From the NCBI GenBank assembly GCA_028281105.1, contig JANQKQ010000001.1:1-64000 (forward strand): a DNA stretch of 64,000 bases. Reading direction: 5' to 3'. This DNA comes from Rhizobiaceae bacterium. Lineage in GTDB: Bacteria > Pseudomonadota > Alphaproteobacteria > Rhizobiales > Rhizobiaceae. The position numbers and the translations under genes were made by a program. Position 1 is the stretch's first letter, and each line of letters starts with the position of its first letter. Below are positions 1 through 7,663 of the stretch, piece by piece. A model generated the notes under the pieces. That model was not told the DNA's origin and ran no database searches. It was given only the letters and a program-made list of their open reading frames with translations.

Positions 1-1158
1 AACGAGGCGATCCGGCAGGTGACCGAGAAGACGGCGGATCAGTTCCAGGCGGACGCCAAGGCGCTCGGCTGCCTGGAGCCCACTCACGAGCCGCGCGCCA
101 CCGAGCATATCGGCGGCATGGTGGCGATGATCGAAACCCTGATCGAAAAGGGTCACGCGTACGAAGCGGGCGACGAGGTGCTGTTCGACGTCGGCTCGAT
201 GCCGGAGTACGGGCAATTGTCGAAGCGCAAGCTCGACGAACAGCAGGCCGGCGCGCGCGTTGCGGTGGAAGCGCACAAGAAGAACCCCGCCGATTTCGTC
301 CTATGGAAATTGTCCGACGACAAGGAGCCGGGCTGGGACAGCCCGTGGGGCAGGGGACGGCCGGGCTGGCACATCGAATGTTCGGTGATGAGCGAGCACC
401 ACCTGGGTAAAACCTTCGATATTCATGGTGGCGGCCTCGACCTGATCTTCCCCCACCACGAAAACGAAATCGCCCAGTCCTGCTGCGCCCACGGCAATGA
501 GCGCATGGCCAACGTGTGGATGCACAACGGCTTTCTGCAGGTCGAAGGCCGGAAGATGTCGAAGAGCGAGGGGAACTTCGTCACGATCCACGACTTGCTG
601 CACACGGATAAGTTCGGTGGGCGTCGGTGGCATGGCGACGTACTGCGGCTGGCCATGCTGATGACCCACTATCGCGAGCCGATCGACTTTTCTGTGAGAA
701 GATTGGAGGAGGCGGATAACATTTTGGCGCGATGGAAACGAGCCGTCGGCGGCCACGGAGGTTTGGATACCTCCAGCGCTCTTGATTTGAAACTGTTGGA
801 TGATCTCGACGTTCGCAGCACGGTAGATGAGATCAGCAGACTTTCATCGACGGTGATGGGTGAATTTATCCGTGGGTCGATCCCAGACGATGATCAGATC
901 GTAGCCGAAGCAAGGGAAGCCGCTGAGCGGATGATTGGGTTAGCCGATTTGCTTGGTTTTGATCTGAGGAAGTCGGGCGACAAGTTGTCGGATACGCACA
1001 TAGAACAAATCAATCGTCGCCTTGCCTTCATCGCAGAGAAAAACTGGGCCGAAGCCGACCGCATCCGCGATGAATTGGCCGAGCGGGGCATCCAGCTCAA
1101 GGACGGCAAAGACCCGGATACCGGTGAGCGCGTTACCATCTGGGAGGTCAGGCGATGA
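1..1158 (+). CDS. cysS: Cysteine--tRNA ligase, 5' end missing
   Basis: Class I aminoacyl-tRNA synthetase that charges tRNA-Cys in the cytoplasm. The frame is open from base 1 with no start, so the first part, including the HIGH region, lies outside the window. Seen here: the zinc-site stretch 'GWHIECSVM', then '[14 protein letters not shown]', then the KMSKS loop in '[11 protein letters not shown]', then the C-terminal DALR-like helical region ending '[11 protein letters not shown]'. All are typical of CysRS. It overlaps the next gene by 4 bp (ATGA) and heads an operon with a VOC protein, cimA and rarD. Bases about 691-1020 are clearly less GC-rich than the rest and use different codons, although the frame stays open (see findings). 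Confidence 0.97.
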   Translation, partial: NEAIRQVTEKTADQFQADAKALGCLEPTHEPRATEHIGGMVAMIETLIEKGHAYEAGDEVLFDVGSMPEYGQLSKRKLDEQQAGARVAVEAHKKNPADFVLWKLSDDKEPGWDSPWGRGRPGWHIECSVMSEHHLGKTFDIHGGGLDLIFPHHENEIAQSCCAHGNERMANVWMHNGFLQVEGRKMSKSEGNFVTIHDLLHTDKFGGRRWHGDVLRLAMLMTHYREPIDFSVRRLEEADNILARWKRAVGGHGGLDTSSALDLKLLDDLDVRSTVDEISRLSSTVMGEFIRGSIPDDDQIVAEAREAAERMIGLADLLGFDLRKSGDKLSDTHIEQINRRLAFIAEKNWAEADRIRDELAERGIQLKDGKDPDTGERVTIWEVRR

Positions 1159-1568
1159 GCGACGAACTGGCTCTGGCGATCGACCATGTGACCCTGAACG
1201 TTGCGGACATCGCACGCGCCGGCGATTTTTATGCCGCCGCGCTGGAGCCGTTGGGGCTTGAGCAGGTTGGCGCGGTCACTGCCGAACAATCGGGCAGCGT
1301 CGCCTATATCGGCTTTGGTCGCGGCCGCAAGGGCAACTTGTGGATTGCGGAGATGGGTCAGCAGACGCCGGCGACCCACATCTGTTTTCGCGCAGGCACC
1401 CGTGCGGCCGTGCGCGCGTTTTACGAGGCGGCGCTGGCGGCCGGCGGAACCGATAACGGGCCGCCGGGCGTGCGCGAAATCTATCACCCCGCCTACTACG
1501 CCGCGTTCGTCACCGATCCGGAAGGGCACAACATCGAGGCGGTCTGCTTCGAGGATGAGGAAGCATGA
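1155..1568 (+). CDS. VOC family (glyoxalase/bleomycin-resistance fold) protein
   Basis: A 137-residue single-domain protein of the vicinal-oxygen-chelate superfamily, beginning '[20 protein letters not shown]' and ending with the typical '[16 protein letters not shown]'. Potential metal ligands are the His near the N-terminus ('IDHVTLNV') and the Glu near the C-terminus ('HNIEAVC'). The substrate cannot be read from sequence; relatives include glyoxalase I, dioxygenases and fosfomycin-resistance enzymes. It sits between cysS and cimA with 4-bp ATGA overlaps on both sides, so it is translated with them. That position suggests a housekeeping role rather than drug resistance. Confidence 0.85.
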   Translation: MSDELALAIDHVTLNVADIARAGDFYAAALEPLGLEQVGAVTAEQSGSVAYIGFGRGRKGNLWIAEMGQQTPATHICFRAGTRAAVRAFYEAALAAGGTDNGPPGVREIYHPAYYAAFVTDPEGHNIEAVCFEDEEA

Positions 1569-3160
1569 CCAAGGAGCGCCTCTACCTGTTCGACACCACG
1601 CTGCGCGACGGGCAGCAGACGCCGGGGATCGATTTTTCGGTGCACGACAAGATTGCCATCGCGCAGATGCTCGACGAACTGGGGGTCGACTATGTGGAGG
1701 GCGGCTATCCGGGTGCCAATCCGACCGATACCGAGTTCTTCGCCTCCAAACGCACCGCCAATGCCGCCTTCGTCGGCTTCGGCATGACCAAGCGGCCCGG
1801 CGTCTCGGCGTCGAACGATCCGGGCATCGCCGCGCTGCTGCAGGCGGACACCGACGCGACCTGCTACGTGGCCAAGGCGTGGGACTATCATGTGCGCGTG
1901 GCGCTGGGCACGAGTGAAGAGGAGAACCTGGACTGCATCCGACAGTCGGTGGAGGCGGTGCGCGCGATCGATCGGGAGACCATGGTCGACTGCGAGCATT
2001 TCTTCGACGGCTACAAGGCCAATCCGGATTATGCGCTGGCCTGTGCCATGGCCGCATTCGAGGCCGGCTCGCGCTGGGTGGTGCTATGCGACACCAATGG
2101 CGGCACCCAGCCGGCCGAAGTCCATGAAATCGTCAGCGCCGTCGCCCAGCACATCCCCGGCGCGAACCTGGGCATTCATGCCCATGACGACACCGGCCAG
2201 GCGGTCGCCAACTCGTTCGCCGCCGTCGAGGCGGGCGTGCGCCAGATCCAGGGCACGCTCAACGGCATCGGCGAGCGCTGCGGCAACGCCAATCTGGTCT
2301 CGATCATCCCCAGCCTGGCGCTCAAGCCGGCCTATGCCGATCGGTTCGAAATCGGAATTGCCACCGACAAGCTGGTGGAGCTGTCGCGCCTGTCGCACAA
2401 GTTCGACGAGTTGATGAACCGTGCGCCCGACCCGCAGGCGCCTTATGTGGGCTCGTCCGCGTTCGCCACCAAGGCCGGCATTCACGCCTCGGCCATCCTC
2501 AAGGAACCGCAGACCTACGAGCACGTGCCGCCCGAGGCGGTGGGCAATTCGCGCCGCCTGATGGTCTCAGACCAGGGCGGCAAGTCGAATTTTCTCACCG
2601 AACTTGCCCGCCGCGGCATCGAGGTGGACAAGGCCGATCCGCGCCTCGACGGGCTGATCGCCCTGGTCAAGGAGCGCGAGGCGGCCGGCTTCGCGTACGA
2701 GGCGGCGGAGGCCAGCTTTGAGTTGCTGGCGCGCGACCGGCTGGGCGCCGTGCCGGAGTTCTTCAAGATCGACAGTTTCCGGGTTCAGGTGGAGCGCCGT
2801 TTCAACGCGCTGGGCGAGCTGACCACGGTCTCCGAAGCGGTGGTCAAGGTGGAAATCGACGGCAAGCCGCGTATGTCGGTGGCCGAGGGCCACGGGCCCG
2901 TGAACGCGCTTGACAAGGCGCTGCGCAAGGACCTGGGCAAGTATCAGTCGCAGATCGCCGACCTGGAACTGGTCGACTACAAGGTGCGCATCCTGAACGG
3001 CGGCACGGAGGCGGTGACGCGGGTGCTGATAGACTCGACCGACGGCGCCGGCGAACGCTGGACCACCGTCGGCGTGTCGGAGAACATTATCGATGCCTCG
3101 TTCCAGGCGTTGATCGATTCGATCAACTTCAAGCTGCTCAAGAGCGAGGTGCGCCCGTGA
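1565..3160 (+). CDS. cimA: Citramalate synthase
   Basis: Condenses pyruvate and acetyl-CoA to (R)-citramalate, the first step of the threonine-independent route to 2-oxobutyrate and isoleucine. The 531 residues start with the DRE-TIM signature 'FDTTLRDGQQTPGIDFS', carry the metal-binding 'GIHAHDDTGQA' and 'NGIGERCGNANL', and end with a LeuA-type allosteric dimer domain from about residue 395. Length and the 'YVEGGYPGANPTD' segment fit the CimA group better than 2-isopropylmalate synthase (LeuA) or homocitrate synthase, although the family is hard to split by eye. The start overlaps the VOC stop by 4 bp. Confidence 0.88.
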   Translation: MTKERLYLFDTTLRDGQQTPGIDFSVHDKIAIAQMLDELGVDYVEGGYPGANPTDTEFFASKRTANAAFVGFGMTKRPGVSASNDPGIAALLQADTDATCYVAKAWDYHVRVALGTSEEENLDCIRQSVEAVRAIDRETMVDCEHFFDGYKANPDYALACAMAAFEAGSRWVVLCDTNGGTQPAEVHEIVSAVAQHIPGANLGIHAHDDTGQAVANSFAAVEAGVRQIQGTLNGIGERCGNANLVSIIPSLALKPAYADRFEIGIATDKLVELSRLSHKFDELMNRAPDPQAPYVGSSAFATKAGIHASAILKEPQTYEHVPPEAVGNSRRLMVSDQGGKSNFLTELARRGIEVDKADPRLDGLIALVKEREAAGFAYEAAEASFELLARDRLGAVPEFFKIDSFRVQVERRFNALGELTTVSEAVVKVEIDGKPRMSVAEGHGPVNALDKALRKDLGKYQSQIADLELVDYKVRILNGGTEAVTRVLIDSTDGAGERWTTVGVSENIIDASFQALIDSINFKLLKSEVRP

Positions 3161-3170
3161 GGCCGCGGCG

Positions 3171-4100
3171 ATGAGCGTCGACCATGCGGATGCATCGACA
3201 AGCGCGGACGAACGGCCCGGGCACGGCCGTTCCGGCTTCTTCTATGCCCTGGGCGCCTATCTGCTGTGGGGCTTCTTCCCGTTCTACTGGAAGGCGGCGA
3301 CCCATATCGGCCCGTTCGAACTGATGGCCCACCGCACCGTGTGGGCGGTGCCGTTCGCTGCGCTATGGCTGCTGGCGGCCGGCCGGCTGGGCGGCGTGTG
3401 GTGGGTTTTCACCGAATGGAGAAAGCTGGCGGTATTGGCGGTCACCGCGCTGCTGATCGCCGTCAACTGGGGAATCTTCGTATGGGCGGTCGCGGCGGAG
3501 CGCACGATCGAGGCCGCGCTCGGCTACTATATCAACCCGCTGCTGGCGGTGGCGCTGGGCGCGATCTTTCTGGGCGAGCGGTTCACCCGCGGCCAACAGG
3601 TCGCGATCGTGCTGGCGGCGTTGGCCGTGTTGCTGCTCACCGTAATGGGCGGGAAGCTGCCCTGGGTTGCGCTGGTGCTGGCGTTCAGCTTCGCCGCCTA
3701 CGGTTTCTTGCGCAAAACGGTGGAGGTAGGCCCGGTGCAGGGCTTTTTCGTCGAAGTGCTGCTGCTCAGCGTCCCCGCGGTGGCGTGGATCGGCTGGCTG
3801 GCGATAAGCGGAGGCGGCGCACTGGGCGCCAGCACTGCCGATACGCTGCTGTTGATCGGCTGCGGGCCGGTCAGCGCCGTTCCGCTCATCCTTTTCGCGT
3901 TCGGCGCCAAACGGCTGCGCCTGTCCACAGTAGGCCTGATGCAATATATCGCGCCGACGCTGATCTTTCTGATCGGGATATTCGCGTTTCGCGAACCGTT
4001 CAGCGTCTGGCACCTGGTCGCGTTTTCGCTGATCTGGACCGCGCTGGCGATCTACGCGGTATCGGCGCTGCGCCCGTCACAGCCCATTTCAATGGGATGA
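3171..4100 (+). CDS. rarD: EamA family transporter RarD
   Basis: Inner-membrane protein of the drug/metabolite transporter superfamily, 309 residues with about ten hydrophobic helices. The opening 'GFFYALGAYLLWGFFPFYWK' and 'GYYINPLLAVALGAIFLGER' are characteristic of RarD. The transported compound is unknown; the name comes from chloramphenicol resistance in other bacteria. It follows the cimA stop by 10 bp and is the last gene of the cysS operon. Its last 12 bases overlap the 3' end of the convergent LOG-family gene. Confidence 0.9.
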   Translation: MSVDHADASTSADERPGHGRSGFFYALGAYLLWGFFPFYWKAATHIGPFELMAHRTVWAVPFAALWLLAAGRLGGVWWVFTEWRKLAVLAVTALLIAVNWGIFVWAVAAERTIEAALGYYINPLLAVALGAIFLGERFTRGQQVAIVLAALAVLLLTVMGGKLPWVALVLAFSFAAYGFLRKTVEVGPVQGFFVEVLLLSVPAVAWIGWLAISGGGALGASTADTLLLIGCGPVSAVPLILFAFGAKRLRLSTVGLMQYIAPTLIFLIGIFAFREPFSVWHLVAFSLIWTALAIYAVSALRPSQPISMG

Positions 4101-4673
4101 GCGCCCGCCGCTGCGCCGGGCGATCGCGGTGTCGATCGCCGGCAGCACCGCGTCGATGCCGTCGACGATCTGCAGGTCCAGATGTTCGGCCGAATGGATG
4201 AAGCCGGCCTCCCCCATGTGGTCGAGCAGGTCGCGCAGGGGCTGCCAGAACCGGTTTACGTTGGCGACGACGATCGGTTTTTCGTGGCGGCCCAGTTGCG
4301 CCCAGGTCATGATCTCCACCAGTTCCTCAAGCGTGCCAATACCGCCGGGCAGGGCGACGAACGCATCGGATCGCGCGAACATGATCGATTTGCGCTCGTG
4401 CATGTTGGCGGTGATGCACACCTCGCTCAACTTTTCCAGATCCGCCCTGGTGGCTTCGCGATCGGCCAGGAACTCCGGGATAACGCCGACCACCCGGCCG
4501 CCGCCAGCCAGGCATGCGCGCGAAACCGCGCCCATGATCCCGCCGCCACCGCCGCCGTAGACGAGCTGGCAGCCATGTTCGGCGATGGCCGCGCCCAGCG
4601 CCTCGGCCGCCTGGACGAACGCCGGATCGTTGCCCGGGTTTGAGCCGCAATAGACGCAGATGGATCGGTTCAT
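4089..4673 (-). CDS. LOG family protein (cytokinin riboside 5'-monophosphate phosphoribohydrolase type)
   Basis: Predicted cytoplasmic hydrolase that splits nucleoside 5'-monophosphates into base and ribose 5-phosphate. The 194 residues show the Rossmann-like start 'MNRSICVYCGS', a glycine-rich loop, 'MHERKSIMFARSD' and the family signature 'PGGIGTLEELVEI', which holds the catalytic Glu. The ATG at 4673 was chosen because the longer reading begins with 88 residues that look nothing like the family. It is convergent with rarD and overlaps its end by 12 bp. In bacteria the physiological substrate is often unknown, and older annotations call this family lysine decarboxylase. Confidence 0.88.
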   Translation of the reverse strand: MNRSICVYCGSNPGNDPAFVQAAEALGAAIAEHGCQLVYGGGGGGIMGAVSRACLAGGGRVVGVIPEFLADREATRADLEKLSEVCITANMHERKSIMFARSDAFVALPGGIGTLEELVEIMTWAQLGRHEKPIVVANVNRFWQPLRDLLDHMGEAGFIHSAEHLDLQIVDGIDAVLPAIDTAIARRSGGRSSH

Positions 4674-4938
4674 CGCGCCACATTCTTCGCGCGGCCTCGA
4701 TTTGTCGACGGGTAGGCGGGCGAAATCCACCGCTATCGACAGTTGGACGTGCGCAACGGACAAAGAGAACCGGTGTCGCATGGCGTTGGCGGTCGGAATG
4801 TGGTTAAGTTGTCGCGCAGGGCAGAAGTTGCAAAGCCGATCGCAAAAGCGACGGACAATGTGGGGCGTGTGAGCCGAGCGACCGAACCGGGCCGGTCGCG
4901 GCGGTGTGCGGCCCCCTGCGGAGGAGGAGGCGGACAAA
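4674..4938. promoter_or_regulatory. Divergent intergenic region, LOG gene / LysM gene
   Basis: This 265-bp stretch must hold the promoters of the leftward LOG-family gene and the rightward LysM gene. The clear signal is a purine-rich ribosome-binding site (GAGGAGGAGG) just before the ATG at 4939. No convincing -35/-10 pair was picked out by eye. Confidence 0.4.
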
Positions 4939-6228
4939 ATGGCGATTCAATTTCTTCCCCTGGTGGTCGCGGTGATCGGGGGAGCGGCCACCGTCGGTGC
5001 GGCCGGTTACGCCATCAACAACTATGTCCAGTCCCAGCGAGAGCCTGAAGAGGCGGCCATCAGCGCGCCGCAGGTGGAACCGGAGCCCGCCAAGCCCGAG
5101 GCGGGCGAGCCGGAAGTTCAGATCGCCGCGCCGCAGTTCCACATCCTTCGCGTCGAGCCGGACGGTTCCGCAGTGATCGCAGGTTCGGCCCTGCCCGGCA
5201 GCCAGGTGGACATCTTGCACGGCGACATCGTGATCGCCGGCACCCAGGCGGACGCGGGCGGGGACTTCGCCATCGTCCTGGACGAACCGCTGGAGCCGGG
5301 CACCTATGAACTGTTCATCCGTTCCACGCCGGAAGAAGGCGAGCCGGTGTTCTCGCTTGAAGCCGGTGTGGTGCACGTGCCCGAACGTGGCGGCGAGGTG
5401 CTGGCGATGGTCACCGAGCCGGGCGAGGCGACCAAGCTGATCCAGGCGCCGGAAACAGAGGTGGCCGAGACCGAGCCCGAACCCGAACCCGAGCAGGAGC
5501 CGGAAGTTGCCGCCGCCGAGCCTGAACCCGAGCAGGAGGTAGCCGTTGTCGAGCCGGAAGTCGTCGAGCCTGAACCGGAGCCCGAGCCGGTGGTCGAGCC
5601 CGAACCGGTGCTCGCGTCGGTGATGGTCCAGGCCGTCGATGTGGAAGAGGGGCGGATTTTCGTCGCCGGCTCCGGCGAACCGGGCCATGTCATCAACATC
5701 TACGTCAATGATGTTTTCGTGGGCGCAACCACCGTCGGCGAGCACGGCGCGTTCCTGCTGGAAGCCGATTACCAGCTCGCGTTCGGCAGTCACAGTGTTC
5801 GCGCGGACCAGTTGAGCCGGGATGGCGCGAAGGTTCTCGCCAGGGCGGAGGTGCCGCTGTTGCACGAAGCGCCGGTTGCGGTCGCCGAGGCTGCGCCCGA
5901 GCCCGAGCCGAAGGTTGAGGAGCCGCAGGTGGAGATCGCCGAAGCGCCCGAACCCGAACCGGAGCCCGAACCTGTAGAAGTTGCAGCTGCCGAGCCGGAG
6001 CCAGCCGCCGAGCCGAGCCGCAAGGTTATACGGTCCGGTGCCTCGGTAATCATCCGCCGCGGCGACAATCTGTGGCGGGTCTCCCAGCGTACGCTGGGGC
6101 TCGGCATCCGCTATTCCACGATCTATGACGCCAATCGCGACCAGATCCGCGACCCCAACCTGATCTTCCCCGGCCAAATCTTCAAGATCCCGTCCAAAGC
6201 GGAGGTGGAGGCGACCGAGCAGGGTTGA
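4939..6228 (+). CDS. LysM domain envelope protein with Glu/Pro-rich linkers
   Basis: A 429-residue protein with one N-terminal hydrophobic segment (residues about 5-27) acting as an anchor or uncleaved signal. Two all-beta, Ig-like units follow ('VIAGSALPGSQVDI' and 'IFVAGSGEPGHVINIY'), separated by long Glu/Pro repeats. A C-terminal LysM domain ('VIIRRGDNLWRVSQRTLG' to 'LIFPGQIFKIP') should bind peptidoglycan. The design suggests an inner-membrane-tethered rod reaching the wall. The ATG at 4939 follows GAGGAGGAGG; an in-frame GTG at 4906 would add 11 residues that are mostly the ribosome-binding site itself. It stands alone, divergent from the LOG gene. Confidence 0.8.
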   Translation: MAIQFLPLVVAVIGGAATVGAAGYAINNYVQSQREPEEAAISAPQVEPEPAKPEAGEPEVQIAAPQFHILRVEPDGSAVIAGSALPGSQVDILHGDIVIAGTQADAGGDFAIVLDEPLEPGTYELFIRSTPEEGEPVFSLEAGVVHVPERGGEVLAMVTEPGEATKLIQAPETEVAETEPEPEPEQEPEVAAAEPEPEQEVAVVEPEVVEPEPEPEPVVEPEPVLASVMVQAVDVEEGRIFVAGSGEPGHVINIYVNDVFVGATTVGEHGAFLLEADYQLAFGSHSVRADQLSRDGAKVLARAEVPLLHEAPVAVAEAAPEPEPKVEEPQVEIAEAPEPEPEPEPVEVAAAEPEPAAEPSRKVIRSGASVIIRRGDNLWRVSQRTLGLGIRYSTIYDANRDQIRDPNLIFPGQIFKIPSKAEVEATEQG

Positions 6229-6274
6229 GGTGCTTGTAGCCCGGCGTCTTCATGCGACGGTTGATGAATAGCGG

Positions 6275-7153
6275 CTACCGGGAGCGATTCGCGCCCCGCC
6301 TCATCTCAAGCAGCGTGTGACCAAGCACGGCGCCGAGAATGATCGCCCCGCCGGCGAAACCGGCCCGGTTCGGCAGTTCGTTAAGCAGCAGATACGCCAA
6401 GACCGCCGCGAACGGAATTTCCGCGGCGCCGAGAAGGGCCGATTGCGAAGCAGGGACAAGCCGTGTTCCTTCGGTCCACAGAATGATTGCGGTGGCAAAG
6501 ACCACTCCGAATGCGATCAGCAGCACCATGTCCCTGGTTGTCACATCCAATGGGTTGGAAACGAGAAGACCGACAACAAACAGCTGAAGCGCGGATGCGC
6601 CTCCCGCCCAAACCACGGGCACATCCGCGAATTTGCGGATGAGGACGATGTAGATCGCATTCAGGATCGTCATGGCGACCGCGATGAGATCACCGGTTAG
6701 GCTCAGGCCGCCCAGGCTACCGGCGACGATGACGCACACGCCGGCGGTGGAGACCATGGCAGCCGCAATTGTCCTGGGCGCGGCGGCTTCGCGCATCAGC
6801 CACCAGGCAAGCGCGGCGGCGAAGAAGGGCGCGGTGGCATAGATGACCGCGACGTTGGCGACATAGGTGAACTTGAACGCATAAATGAAGGTAAGACTTC
6901 CGACACTGCCGACGCTGGCGAGAAGCCAACCTTTGGGCCCAAGTCGAAACGCATGGGCCCGGGCCTGCCTGCCTCTCCGAAGCTCCACATAGGCCATGAC
7001 GACTAGGCCGCCGATCAATCCGCGCCAGCAGCCGATCGTCCAGCCGTCCGCTTCAATGGCTTTGGTCAGGATTCCCGACAGGCTGAACGCCAGTGCCGAG
7101 GCAACAACAAGAACCGTTCCCACGATTGCCGCGCCTTCGTTTCGTTGAATCAT
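6275..7153 (-). CDS. EamA/DMT family exporter
   Basis: A 292-residue inner-membrane protein with ten predicted helices in two EamA repeats. It begins 'VGTVLVVASALAFSLSGILT', with 'AIYATAPFFAAALAWWLM' at the end of the first repeat and 'GAAEIPFAAVLAYLLLNE' in the second. It probably exports a small metabolite; the substrate is not readable. The ATG follows GAGGAAG by about 8 bases. It is convergent with the LysM gene and divergent from the ArsR-type regulator, with 175 bp between the two starts. Confidence 0.85.
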   Translation of the reverse strand: MIQRNEGAAIVGTVLVVASALAFSLSGILTKAIEADGWTIGCWRGLIGGLVVMAYVELRRGRQARAHAFRLGPKGWLLASVGSVGSLTFIYAFKFTYVANVAVIYATAPFFAAALAWWLMREAAAPRTIAAAMVSTAGVCVIVAGSLGGLSLTGDLIAVAMTILNAIYIVLIRKFADVPVVWAGGASALQLFVVGLLVSNPLDVTTRDMVLLIAFGVVFATAIILWTEGTRLVPASQSALLGAAEIPFAAVLAYLLLNELPNRAGFAGGAIILGAVLGHTLLEMRRGANRSR

Positions 7154-7292
7154 GCCGGTGTTTCTTCCTCATGGCCGGTAGCGACCCTAGCCAAAGAGCC
7201 GCACCGGGCAACCCGAAAGCGGTCATCGCTACCGTGTAATGGATTCGGCATTGGGTTCGATCCATGGTGAGCCGAGAGCGGTGTCGATGCGA

Positions 7293-7331
7293 TTGACATT
7301 ATCGTTCATCGTCGATATACGATGAAACGTG
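7293..7331 (+). promoter_or_regulatory. Promoter and palindromic operator of the ArsR-type gene; possible leaderless start
   Basis: A -35 box TTGACA (7293-7298) and a -10-like TATACG (7316-7321) are 17 bp apart. A perfect inverted repeat, TTCATCGT-N6-ACGATGAA (7305-7326), covers the -10 region, as expected for an autorepressor site. Transcription would begin at about 7327-7329, essentially at the GTG start codon (7329-7331), and no ribosome-binding site precedes it, so the mRNA may be leaderless. The operator assignment is inferred from position and symmetry. Confidence 0.6.
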
Positions 7332-7661
7332 CATACCCCCTCCAAGACCGTTGCTGATTCCGAAGACAAGCTCGCAAGCGCGGCCGCGATAGCGGCCGGG
7401 CTAAAGGCATTGGGCCATCCCGCGCGGCTGCAGATCCTGCGCCGGCTGTGTTGCGAATCGGATTGCCTGTGCGCCGATCTTTGCGAGCGCATGCCGCTGG
7501 CGCAGTCGACCGTGTCGCAGCATCTGAAAATACTGCGCGAGGCCGGGCTGGTGCGGCTGCGCCAGGTGGGGCCGCGCTCGCATTACAGCCTGGTGCCGGA
7601 GCGGCTGGACGAAATGCTCGAGGCGTTGACCTCGATTCGCTGCCTGGCGAAGGGCGACTGA
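7329..7661 (+). CDS. ArsR/SmtB family transcriptional regulator
   Basis: A 110-residue winged-helix repressor. The core reads 'LKALGHPARLQILRRL', then the recognition helix 'LAQSTVSQHLKILREAGLV', then the wing 'VGPRSHYSLV'. Cysteines cluster in 'RRLCCESDCLCADLCERM', close to where metal-sensing ArsR members carry the CVC motif, so thiol or metal sensing is plausible. There is no start other than the GTG that keeps the whole domain. It lies 2 bp before the Atm1-type exporter gene and very probably controls it through the palindrome over its own promoter. Confidence 0.85.
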   Translation: MHTPSKTVADSEDKLASAAAIAAGLKALGHPARLQILRRLCCESDCLCADLCERMPLAQSTVSQHLKILREAGLVRLRQVGPRSHYSLVPERLDEMLEALTSIRCLAKGD

Positions 7662-7663
7662 CG

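Noticed and set aside
894-2057. A 387-codon minus-strand frame crossing cysS, the VOC gene and cimA
   Set aside because: It spans three well-supported genes on the other strand and has Arg/Ser/Pro-rich shadow composition.
5461-6020. Glu/Pro-coding repeats in the LysM gene considered as a tandem-repeat or CRISPR-like array
   Set aside because: The repeats are irregular codon runs inside a continuous reading frame, with no spacer structure.
4804-6177. A 457-codon minus-strand frame opposite the LysM gene, rich in Leu/Gly/Phe/Arg repeats
   Set aside because: The repeats are the reverse reading of the Glu/Pro codons of the LysM protein; there is no plausible start signal or domain.
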